Of a stretch of 64,000 nucleotides of DNA, positions 1-9,900 are shown in pieces. Each line of letters starts with the position of its first letter. Within the stretch, counting starts at the first letter, position 1. The DNA lies in assembly GCF_024362695.1 (NCBI RefSeq), contig NC_065429.1:1272501-1336500 (forward strand), written 5' to 3'. The stretch is from Pectinophora gossypiella. Taxonomy: Eukaryota > Arthropoda > Insecta > Lepidoptera > Gelechiidae. Below the pieces are notes generated by a model. It did no database searches, had not been told where the DNA came from, and saw only the letters and a list, made by a program, of their open reading frames with translations. The position numbers and the translations under genes were made by a program.

Positions 1-295
1 TCTCACTTTGAGGTCGCAGGTTCGAATCCAGCACAGGCCTAAACCAATGATTGTCGAGTTTGTTTTCGAATTCATGTTTGGATCATAAATGATTATCACG
101 TGCTCAGCGGTGAAGGAAAACATCGTGAGGAAACCCATATTTCGGAGGTATGTGACCTAACCTGTATTGGGCTGGTTTTTCCTTCGCGGGTTGGAAGGTC
201 AGACAGGCAGTCGCTTCTGTAAAAACCGGACCTGTCAAATCTTCAGGTTAGGTAAGCGGACCCTGTGAAAAACGGGATAATGCTAGGAAGATGAT
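1..295 (+). mobile_element. SINE-D copy, 5' end cut by window edge
   Basis: The window opens inside a tRNA-like head (box-B-like GGTTCGAATCC at about 30-40). It continues through the family body, with its TTCGAATTCATGTTTGGATC and GTGCTCAGCGGTGAAGGAA blocks, to the CCTGTGAAAAACGGGATAATG tail. Other copies lie at 12935, 15115(-), 23390(-), 26165 and 35020. Confidence 0.8.
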
Positions 296-299
296 AATG

Positions 300-375
300 A
301 TGATTAACTCAGAATCATGGTCTGAATCATCCCCCTCAGTTATCGTTACGATGTCACTAACACCCTGTATATTTG
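300..375. repeat. Short interspersed repeat (AACTCAGAATCATGGTCTGAA family)
   Basis: This unit contains the AACTCAGAATCATGGTCTGAA and CGTTACGATGTCACTAACA blocks and ends near CACCCTGTATAT. The same blocks recur at 3800, 9830-10170, 20765, 49770, 56480, 56605, 60055-60410 and 62320-62710, often as inverted pairs. It ends just before the first coding exon of the window. Confidence 0.65.
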
Positions 376-389
376 GTTGAAATCCTCAG

Positions 390-3300
390 GTATCCGGACT
401 GAACCCGAGTCCAGAGGAAGTGATGGAGCGCCTGACAGCAAACAAAATTCCACACGACAAGGTCATTGAGATCACCAAGATGTCCTTTCCAAAGGTGAGG
501 TGTTATTTATGGAAACACTAGCGACCCGCCTCGGCTTTGCTCGGGTGCAATGCTGAGGAAAAAATGAAATTATTTACGACATCGCATTAAAAACATCAAA
601 AATAACAGTATTTCTCCACTATTTAATGGATGTTATTATACACATAAACCTTCCTCTTGAATCACTCTATCTATTAAAAAAACTGCATCAAAATCCGTTG
701 CGTAGTTTTAAAGATTTCAGCGTACATAGGGACAGAAAAAGCGACTTTTTTATACTATGTAGTGATTATGTATATCCGTAAAAATGTATCTTTCCTTCCG
801 AGAAACTGTGAAATACGTACAATACAAGGAACAAAAATAAAATAGCTATCCAAATTTCTAGGTAAGTACATTAAATTCATCTTTTTTGGGGTTATGTCAT
901 ATGTCGTGGCCAGATCGTAGAATTGATCATTTCATGATATGGTCATATTGTAAAGTATGGTGTATTCCTCAGGGTACGTCGAGCATAATCCCGAATAGCT
1001 CTCGTGCCCTGGACATGCTGTCTCATGTGCCCCGGACGCAGGTCGCCGCCAGCCGCAGCAGACCAGAAAGACCTTGTGAGTGACATTCAATAATCTCTCT
1101 TCTTCTATCGTGTGGGTTGTGAGGTGGATTATAGACCCCATCAACCCTGGTATCAGGGTTATTATTGAGCCGCCAAAGGCCCCTGACATGGTTCATGTAA
1201 CGACTACTTACTTACATCAGTAGTAACCGGACCAACGGCTTAACGTGCCTTCCGAAACATGGATCATCTTACTTTCGGACAATCAGGTGATCAGCCTGTA
1301 ATGTCCTTACATCATCAATTTAAGAGCCACGCTCTTGTCGGTGCAGCATTTTCCATGCTACTTTTTTAGGGAAAAATAGGGCAGTGGTTTCCCTCTTGCC
1401 TTCCGCCCCGCAGTACTCGCAGTGCTGTAATGTCCTAACCAACAATAAAATAATGATTTATTTATTTACTTATTCTAGATGTTAGTAACCTTATCTTATA
1501 TCAGATGCTATGACATGCAAGTCACAGCATCTACGCAGATACGGGCAGTCGAGTCGCGCACCTACCATCGAGAGGGCGGGGTTTCCGCCCAATTGTGATT
1601 CAATATTCACATCATCATCTCCTTTGCGTTATCCCGTTTCCTACGTCTGTACTATTCATAGGCGGAGGACAGGAGTCCTAGGGTGGTATTAATAAACTAA
1701 TCTCAGCTTCGAGACTGCTCTCAAGATGATGTCAATGTGACAGTTCTTATGTAAAAACAGGGACTTGAGCTTGGTCTTGAGGGGAGTTTCAGCTGAGATT
1801 AGTTTATTAATGCCACCCCTAGTACGGCTTTGAAATAGACCACTCTGGGCGCCATCCCACTCGCGTCAGACAGACTGCGGGGCGTAAGGCAAGAGGGAAA
1901 CCACTGCCCTATTTTTCCCTAAAAAGTAGCATGGAGGATGGTACACCGACAAGAGCGTGGCTCTTAAATTAGTGAAGAATAAGAATAAAATAAATTTATT
2001 GCCAGTAAGAATTTACATTTGCTATATAAACTAAGTAATTATGAATATTGCGAATACGGGCAAAAGGAAATGGCTCAGTTTGTGCTGCCATGGAGCCATG
2101 TTATGGCGCCATCCAGCGCTGGTTACTGGCTGGTTGGCTGGCTGGCTGGTTAGTGATGATGACTGCTTATTCTCACCATCAAATGTGTAATAGGACTTAA
2201 ACAGCTGGGATATAGCATATGTTACGTTGTTCTATCACAGTTGAGCTGTTCCAACCGGCTCGCCGCGGCCGCGGTATCGCCAAGAACCCTCGCAAGCCGA
2301 AGATACTCCAGCGTGGAGACCCTTGCACGCTATCTGACAAGATGTACTCGATCAACAACCTGAATATGACGCGCTCTGAGGTGAGTCCTGCTCCTTGTGT
2401 GGTGAGGGCAATGATCGACCTCATCAACTTTTACTAAGATGTTTACTTGAAACTTCCTCCACTCGACTCGGTCTCAGCTGAGGATCTTCTTCTATCGTGT
2501 GGGTTGTGAGGTGGAGTACCAACCTCATCAACCCTCAGGTTGTCAGGTTGGCGGGTGTCAGGGTTACTATTGAGCCGCCAAAGGCCCCTGACATGGCTCA
2601 TGTAATTGCTGTTTAGCAATAAGGCCGCCTATTGTGCTTATGTTTTATTCGTATGTTTATGTCCTTTGTATATGTTGTTGTGCAATAAAGTATTATTGAT
2701 TGATTATTTGATTGATCGATGTAACGACTACTTACATCAGTAAGTACGTAGTAACCGGGACCAACGGCTTAACGTGCCTTCCGAAACACGGATCATCTTA
2801 CTTTTTGGGCAATCAGGTGATCAGCCTGTAATGTCCTAACCAAACTAGGAACCACAAAGTAATTTTTGTGATATGTCCCCACCTGGAATCGAATCCAGGA
2901 CCTCCGGATCGTGAGCTCAACGCTCAACCACTGGACCACGGAGGTGGTAGCTGAGGATTATAGTATTTTAGGTTGACATTTATGTAGGGGGTAGGGGGTA
3001 AGGGACTTCGCCGTCTTCAATCAAAACTCATCATCATCACCAGCCCATTAACGTCCCCACTGCTGGGGCACGGGCCTTCCCTATGGATGGATAGGGAGAT
3101 CGGGCCATAAACCACCACGCGGGCCCAGTGCGGATTGATGGTTATTAACGACTGCTAATGCAACCGGGACCAACGGCTTAACGTGCCTTCCGAAGCACGA
3201 AGGAGCTTGAGATGAAAACTTTTTTTTGTGGTCACCCATCCTATCACCGGCCTTTGCGAAAGTTGCTTAACTTCAACAATCGCAGACCGAGCGCGTTTAC

Positions 3301-4586
3301 CGCTGCGCCACCGAGCTCCTCTCAATCAAAACACTCTTATTTAATACGTCTTTTATTAATCACACCCACGCTACACACCTTCACAATTCGCCATCTTATT
3401 TATATATATATAAAATAAAAAATAATACAACTTCCGCTTCCTATTTCCGTCACTCTCTCTCTCTCTCATACTTTCTCGCTCCAAACGTTCCTTTTCATGC
3501 ATCATACCTTTCCATTCCCACATTTACGTCCTCGACTTGAGGACGTTACTTACTGGAGTCGAGCAAATCCATTCTGTCAATATAATAATACGAAATTAAT
3601 GATGTCATGTCATTGGAAGCACATGGTTGAGGCGACGTCTAAGAATACCGATTTTGAGCTGAGTTCGAGGTCTTCCTTCAGATCGTCCACATCGAAGCAA
3701 TTGGGCCGTGTACTTGGTTCGAGATAACTTATGAAATACTGATTTACTATATAAAGACAGATATAAAACTAGCGAAAAACATTTGGGGATTAATAGTATA
3801 AGTCTGAATCATACCCCTTAGTATTCGTTACGATGTCACTAACACCCTGTATATTCATTTTAATCAAGAAAAACGTAATCTACCCCGATGCCGACCCCGC
3901 CGGCGTGTTCGACGATCTCCCTCAATCAGCGCTTATCGCTATCGACCCGCTAGGGTCGATTAATTCTTTCGAATATTTTCCCCTCAGACGACGCGACGCC
4001 CTGAGCCGAGGTTCGCGCCCAACTGGGCACTCTCCTCAGGCCTGTTGTCTTAAACGTTGTACCGGGTGAGAGCCTTCAGTGCTCCCCATTTGTCCGGCCA
4101 AGTAGTTAATGCCATCTGCAGCAAATCTACAATAAGTCACGTCAAAAAAAAGACGTTTAGTAAAAAGTAACTGATTTGACTAGTTGGGAACTAGCCTATT
4201 ATTCTTGAAGAATTAATTACCTTTGCAAAATTGCAGGTTCAACAAGGCGATCTGTCATCGGCGCCGCAAGTGGATCCCACTGCCTACCCCGTAGCGCTCA
4301 ATGTCTCAGGAGAGGTCAGTATAGTATAAATATTACGTGATATGTTTGACAATGAGATTTTGACAATGTCCATATCGGGAATCGAACCCGGACCTTCAAG
4401 ATCGTGAGCCCAACGATCTGACCACGGAGGACACTTATTTAATCATCATAAACAGCCTGTAAAATGTGTCGGGTATTGTAGGAGCTGCGTGAGCTGAACG
4501 TGCAGCTGGTGCTCCGCGACGGCGTGCTGGTGGGGGGCGAGCAGATGGTCACGCTACAGCTCACTGATGAGATGATGATGGAGTAG
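390..4586 (+). CDS. Uncharacterised protein gene, last four coding exons (5' part outside window)
   Basis: I do not recognise the family. Four exons join in phase 0: 390-494, 2216-2380, 4237-4314 and 4482-4586 (TAG at 4584). They have AG acceptors and GTGAGG, GTGAGT and GTCAGT donors, and give a 150-residue C-terminal part. Visible features are an acidic helix-like start (SPEEVMERL), a basic stretch (PARRGRGIAKNPRKPK), the block DKMYSINNLN, and an end with a beta-like segment (LNVQLVLRDGVLVGGEQ) followed by acidic DEMMME. No membrane segment or known motif is seen. Only exon 1 is forced to phase 0, because its other frames contain stops. The acceptor of the second exon has a poor pyrimidine tract, so its start is the least certain point. 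AATAAA-like signals follow near 5008. Introns are full of SINEs. The regular splice phases argue for a real gene rather than a chance ORF. Confidence 0.6.
535..775 (+). repeat. Interspersed repeat with GCGACCCGCCTCGGCTTTGC start
   Basis: Lies in the first intron of the uncharacterised gene. It runs from the GC-rich opening block to ACATAGGGACAGAAAAAGCG and a TATACTATGTAG end. Its mosaic, non-coding make-up fits a dispersed lepidopteran repeat; no TIR or TSD is obvious. Confidence 0.5.
888..962 (+). mobile_element. Fragment of the TATGTCGTGGCC TIR element
   Basis: Shares the terminal block ATGTCGTGGCCAGATCGTAG and the TTTCATGATATGGTCATATT stretch with the full element at 42856-43393. Only one end is present here. 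Confidence 0.6.
1096..1330 (-). mobile_element. SINE-C copy (tail and core)
   Basis: Contains the family tail near 1100-1200 (GTGTGGGTTGTGAGGTGGA, GAGCCGCCAAAGGCCCCTGA) and the conserved core complement ACCAACGGCTTAACGTGCC. The tRNA-like head is missing. Confidence 0.7.
1315..1985. mobile_element. RTE-type LINE 3' fragments
   Basis: 1315-1425 (-) and 1840-1985 (+) carry the block ACCGACAAGAGCGTGGCTCT and the AGGGAAACCACTGCCCTATT block. The same blocks follow a reverse-transcriptase C-terminus at 59494-59766 and at 62393-62590. The + copy is split by the 136-bp TIR element at 1682. Confidence 0.6.
1682..1817. mobile_element. 136-bp TIR element with CCTAG target duplication
   Basis: Termini GGTGGTATTAATAAACTAAT and its near-complement GTTTATTAATGCCACC face each other, and AGCTGAGATTAG also repeats inverted. 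CCTAG flanks both sides (1677-1681, 1818-1822). The undisturbed target, GAGTCCTAGTACGGCG, is seen at about 5907. Confidence 0.75.
2480..2945 (-). mobile_element. SINE-C copy interrupted by a LINE tail
   Basis: The full SINE-C runs from tail (2480) to tRNA-like head (ends about 2945, complement of GGATTCGATTCC). Within it, about 2608-2722, is a LINE 3' tail ending in GTGCAATAAAGTATTATTGA. Near-identical ATGTAA flanks mark the insertion. Confidence 0.7.
3025..3325 (-). mobile_element. SINE-B copy
   Basis: Reverse orientation: tail with CATCATCATCACCAGCCCATT first, then the core complement (GGGACCAACGGCTTAACGTG), then the tRNA-like head ending at a GAGCTC block. Other copies lie at 7600, 13555(-), 29540(-), 36522 and 58955. 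Confidence 0.8.
3800..4155 (+). mobile_element. Short repeat followed by a LINE 3' tail
   Basis: About 3800-3862 is the AACACCCTGTATAT-type repeat. From about 3875 a jockey-like LINE tail begins with GACCCCGCCGGCGTGTTCGA and ends at AATAAGTCACGTCAAAAAAA. The fully coding relative of this tail is at 18105-19145(-). Confidence 0.65.
4365..4437 (-). mobile_element. SINE head fragment (tRNA-like)
   Basis: An isolated tRNA-derived head in reverse (complement of GGGTTCGATTCCCG) with the CCGTGG end at 4427-4433. It lacks a body and is not a tRNA gene. Confidence 0.55.
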
Positions 4587-4664
4587 ACACAAGCAGCATG
4601 GACATCACGTCGCTAACGACATGCGATTTTAGGGTAAGGGCTGTGGAGGGCTGATTAATTCCGC

Positions 4665-4925
4665 CCATACAATATAGATGGCGCTTATCGACGCGTGAAA
4701 CGCACCAAGTATTTCTGCCTATACAACATAGATGACGCTTATCGACGCATGAAACACAATATAGATGGCGCTTATCGATGCGTAAGACGCATAAATTAAT
4801 TCCGCCCGTACAACATATATGGCGCTTATAGATGCGTGAAACACACTAAATAGTTCTACCCGTACAATATAGATGGCGCTTATCGATGCTTGTAACGCAC
4901 CAAGTATTTCTGCTCGTACGGTCAT
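4665..4925. repeat. Degenerate ~54-bp tandem repeat in the 3' region of the uncharacterised gene
   Basis: About five units carry the block ACAATATAGATGGCGCTTAT followed by CGATGCGTGAAACGCAC. Spacing is irregular (roughly 33-55 bp), and one stray copy lies at 5060-5100. The unit begins about 80 bp after the stop codon, so it may lie in the 3' UTR. Its ATATAGATGGCGCT core also occurs in the TIRs of the THAP-linked element at 41934. Confidence 0.65.
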
Positions 4926-5104
4926 GAGCAATATAATATACTCACTTTAGGACTCTGTCGCACTAACATAATATTTGACATTTAGTGAGACTTACAGTTC
5001 AATTTGCAATAAAGTTAATGTGACATGGTACCAAAGTGTATACATGTTAATGCTCGTGACCGTACAATATAGATGGCGCTTATAAATGCGTGAAACGCGT
5101 TAAC

Positions 5105-5880
5105 GATGTTGTCACAGCGCGACGAATATTATACAATTTGCAACGTAGCATTCGTAACGATATTGTAAATAATTATTTCATACTTCCATAGACACGTTCG
5201 GCTTACCCTATACTAAAATTGTCCATTGTTATACTATTTGAGTAAACAAACATATTGTTTTTTGGTTATATTTTTACACTATAAGCCTTTGCACAGCGTT
5301 TAACTGCAAAATCATACTGTTATATTTATTTCCTAAAGATCGCAAAGGATAAAACTTATTTTTAATCAAAACTGTCTTTTTCCAACTAGCTGCTTTTCTT
5401 TTTCGTAACTCGCCCTTCAGACGGGATACACTCCACGTTGCTGCACATTTTATAGCAATTTATCTCGAATTTTAGGTGGACAGTATGGAGAACTGTCAAC
5501 ATTTAGGAACACTCAATAGTGTTGCCTACATTTGAGCTTGAAGTTTTTATCCTCATTGCATCGCGCCGTGGGGAAAGCCGTTTAATATTAGTGGGGCGTC
5601 AGAAGTTGCTGAAGCAGGTTACAATTTTATACCTATTAATTTGTAAGTGTAATTGTCTTTTTATTAATAAATAAATAGTTGTTTAGTTAGACATGTTTAG
5701 TTTTGATTTACAAGTTACAACTGACGGATTATGATGTTTTCGATATGATTATTTTTTTACGAGTATAATGCCGTACCTTCCGTGGCGCCATCGAACCTTT
5801 GCCCATAGATACAGGTGCACGAAAGGGGAAAGTCATAGCTACTGTAACCTGGAACCTGATAGGGCAGCAGTAACTGTCAG
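5105..5880. other. Unannotated AT-rich spacer
   Basis: I see no convincing exon, RNA gene or transposon end in this stretch. It contains several AATAAA-like hexamers, such as the one near 5666, but nothing ties them to a gene. Confidence 0.5.
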
Positions 5881-5884
5881 TACT

Positions 5885-6070
5885 ATTCAGAGGCGGCGGA
5901 CGGGAGTCCTAGTACGGCGTTGAAATAGACTACTCTGGGCGCCATCCCACTCGCGTCAGACAGAGCACTGCGGAAGGCAAGAGGGAAACCACTGCCCTAT
6001 TTTTCCCTAAAAAAGTAGCATGGAGAATGCTACACCGACAAGAGCGTGGCTCTTGAATTAGTGATTACCT
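5885..6070 (+). mobile_element. RTE-type LINE 3' fragment
   Basis: Runs from a GGCGGACGGGAGTCCTAGTA block to ACCGACAAGAGCGTGGCTCT. It is collinear with the copy at 1660-1985 but lacks the TIR insertion found there. Confidence 0.6.
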
Positions 6071-6089
6071 ACCGTGGCGTGGCGTTTGG

Positions 6090-6545
6090 ATCCCTTCTTC
6101 CACGTGGTCAAACTGGGTAGTCAAACTATTTTGTCCAATAGGAATAATTTCTCCGGATGGTCAAACTTTTTCGGATTTATATTATAAAATAGAACTTAAA
6201 ATATTGAATACGTTGAATTTCTAAAATACGTGGCTGAAGGAGCCATCGTCCAAATCAAATGGCTAAAAATTATTTTTAACTAAAACATCTGTATTTAAAG
6301 TTGTTTAGAAATCCATATATGTATTTTTTCCGGAGTCCATTGTGGTATTTGTGACTTTATCATGTAAAATATTTCTTCATAACTCTCCTGTGTTTTGTCA
6401 CACATCAATGCGTATACTACTGCCTTTACTTCATCGCTATAAAAGAGTCCATTATCCAAAAAGTTTGCCTATCGCGAGAAATTATTCCTGTTGGATAAAT
6501 TGGTTTGACTATCCAGTTTGACCACGTGGAAGAAGGGGTTTGGAC
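6090..6545. mobile_element. TIR element, ~455 bp
   Basis: Left end CTTCTTCCACGTGGTCAAAC and the complementary right end GTTTGACCACGTGGAAGAAG start inverted repeats of about 90 bp. These include GTCAAACT and AATTATTCCTGTTGGATAA blocks. No clear TSD. It lies just downstream of the Galpha-f gene. Confidence 0.7.
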
Positions 6546-6983
6546 TTTTTTTTTTAATTTATTTAATAGCAATATAAGACCATTTACAATTTTAAAGACA
6601 TTCGCCAAACTGAAAGACAGTTTGTTGGCGAAATCATGCACTCATTACTTATTTACTTATATCTATTACAGCAAGTTTTAAACTTAATTCTTAAATGCTA
6701 CAAATCTACCAACTATTCAATATGTTCATCAAATGACTTCAATAAAAACAGCTTTAATTTAGTTTTAAAGAGTGGCTTACTACAACATTCGTTTTCGAAC
6801 TCAATACTATTAAATATTCTTGGAACAAGGTATTTTAATATTCTCTCGCCATAATAATTGTTAGCACCTGGCTCTTCAAACATTTTTCTGGAAGTTTTAC
6901 GGAGTAAAACTAGGACTAGTAGCTCAGGCTGAATAAAACTAAAGTTGATGCTTTAATCGGCGCCATTGTGTATTTCGTTATTG

Positions 6984-9900
6984 TCAATAGACGCCAATGT
7001 TGTTGAGTATGTGCGTGAGGATCATCTGGTGCACGTCTCTGAAGACAGTGCGCACGTTGTCAGTGTCGGTGGCGGTGGTGAAGTGGAAGTAGCATTCGCG
7101 AGGGCGGGTCGCCTCCATCACCACGAACCGCTCCGATGAAGCTTTCAGGTTGATGCGTTCGCGCTTTTTCGTTGTCGCCTCCTAGAATGCAAGATAGGAT
7201 GTTTGATGTTTGGTATAAATCATCTGATCAAGATGTAAAGGCAAAAGTTACACAACCTTCCATATCCTAAAATAATAAAAAATAAACTTACAGCAAAGAG
7301 ACTCCTTATAAACATCTTAGTTCTCGTGTAGTCGTCTCCTGGCTCCGTGAACCGCTGGTACTCGGGGAAGTAGGGCTCGATGCTGCGGCCGCCAGACACC
7401 TTCGCCTCCAACAGGTCTTGTTTGTTTAGGAAGACTATCAGGCCTGCTTCCAGGAGGAATCTGAAGAATAAAAAAAACAAAGAAAATTAAACCGAAAAAA
7501 ATCTGACTCTGACGGAACTTGAACCCGTAGCTCTTGTCAAGCTGCATCGCGTAATTGGCTACTAGACAGTTTTCGGATAAGTATTTAAAAAATACTCGAG
7601 GAGCTCGGTGGCGCAGCGGTAAACGCGCTCGGTCTGCGATTGTTGATGTTAAGCAACTTTCGCAAAGGCCGGTCATAGGATGGGTGACCACAAAAAAAGT
7701 TTTCATCTCGAGCTGCTCCGTGCTTCGGAAGGCACGTTAAGCCGTTGGACCCGGCTGCATTAGCAGTCGTTAATAACCACCAATCCGCACTGGGCCCGCG
7801 TGGTGGTTTAAGGCCCGATCTCCCTATCCATCCATAGGGAAGGCCCGTGCCCCAGTAGTGGGGACGTTAATGGGCTGGTGATGATGATGATTTTAAAAAT
7901 ACAGACGCTTATTTTATACTTCTTAAAATATTTTATTTTCTCTATATAATAGAAAAAAAAATATTTTTCTTCACTAACTTCAAATTTTGCGCGAAATCGG
8001 TTGGTCACGTGACTATTTGCCCAGTGACGTCACATTTCAATAAGCAAAGAAACTAATTAAAACACATAATAACGGGTTCTTACCGCGTTTAAATGGGGAT
8101 ATGAGACTCCCGATATTTCGACACTGTTGCAAGTGCCATGGTCACGGGATGACATCATGTCATCCCGTGACGTGTCGGGAGTCTCATATCCCCATTTAAA
8201 CGCGGTAAGAACCCGTTATTATGTGTTTTAATTATGATAATAACCGCGTAAACTTAAAACAATGTATAAGCAAAGAAACTGTCAAACAGTATCACTTGAA
8301 ACTTGACAGATAGTTTGTTTATTTTGTTAAAAGTGACGTCACACGAAGCTCAATCATGGCCGCCCGTGTTTCGGGTTTTGTTACAAAATAAAAAAAAAAT
8401 ATCCCGCTGGCTGGAGGTCGGTTAGAAAACTTTGTATTTCCGTTTTTTTAACGGAACAAATTCTGTTTTCAGCATAATTCAGTAGAACAAATCCAGATCT
8501 AATTCTCTGCATCACTCTTTTGTCTCCCAGACAAGGGATCCCGCTGAGTGTAGACACATTCTGCTGACTCTTGTGTTGTTAATGGTCTTTTTTTACCTTT
8601 GATGGGTTTGCTCTTGGCCCCAGACTTGCCTGAAGGCATTGACGAGGCCTAAGATGGAGCGAGCCCAGAAGGTGCCTGTTCACTCTAGCCTTGAAATTTT
8701 CTCGAAACCGTCTTGAAACCAAAATCAAAGGATAAAGGATGATACCTACCAATAATATTTTTCTGATAAAATCCTTAATTATTGCTTACGAACAGCCTCC
8801 GTGGTCTAGTGGTTAGAGCGTTAGGCTCACGATCTGGAGGTCCGGGTTCGATTCCCGATGGGGACATTGTCGAAATCACTTTGTGAGACTGTCCTTTTGG
8901 TAAGAACTTTTCAGGCTTGAATCACCTGATTGTCCGAAATAGTAAGATGATTCCGTGCTTCGGAGGGCACGTTAAGCCGTTGGTCCCGGCTATTAGCCGT
9001 AAAAACACCTCCACTAACCCGCATTGGAGCAGCGTGGTGGAGTATGCTCCGTACCCCCTCCGGTAGATTGAGGGGAGGCCTGTGCCCAGCAGTGGGACGT
9101 ATATAGGCAGTTTATGTATGATAATCCTTACATAAACTTACGATATTTGAGTTTTCTGATGAAAAGTATGGGTATTTTCAACATGTACCTGCTTTGCCAG
9201 ACGTCCTCGAAGAGCGAGAGGGCCTCCCTCAGCCGGTTGGTGGAGTCGTCCTCCCTGAGGGTCTGATCGAAGTCGCTGCACGCCACCAGGAACCAAATTG
9301 CGTTTATGCCTTCAAATACCTGAAGGATGAACACCTTTTTTATTATATTTCTCTCTGTTACACATACATACATAAACTCACGCCCGTAATCCCTAATGGG
9401 GTGGGCAGAGCCACAAGTAATCAAAGACAACTTGCAGCCACTGTTGTTACAATCAGTCAATAATTATTTATTGCACAAAGACATAAGTAAGGACATGTAC
9501 AAACGAATAAAATAAGCACAATAGGCGGCCTTATTGCTAAACAGCAATTTCTGCCAGGCAACCTGCCGAACTTTATGTATTGGACAATGTCTTGATGATC
9601 TTGTCTCAAGTATTTTTCGTATAAAAGACATAAGTAAGTTTTTAATCTTTAACAAAACGCTTTATAAAAACAATTACAAAAGTGACAAGAGAAGCACAAT
9701 CGGCGACCTTATTGCTAAATAGCAATTTCTTCCAGGCAACCTTAGGGCCTTCCTTAATCTTTTATGTCTTCAAAATTCATGAAAATTTTAGTGTCTTTTT
9801 TTTTTTCAAATTATTTTTTGTTCCATATTCTTGCAACAGAAAATTCCACTTGATATCAACTCAGAATCATGGTCTGAATCATCCGCCTCAGTATTCGTTA

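Noticed and set aside
7317..7706. 129-aa ORF on the minus strand
   Set aside because: It crosses Galpha-f exon 8 in the wrong frame and continues into SINE-B.
8795..8870. tRNA gene
   Set aside because: Box A and box B are present, but the sequence runs straight into the SINE-A body and the same head recurs many times. No acceptor stem closes. Same for heads at 4365, 20930, 21404, 63010 and 63885.
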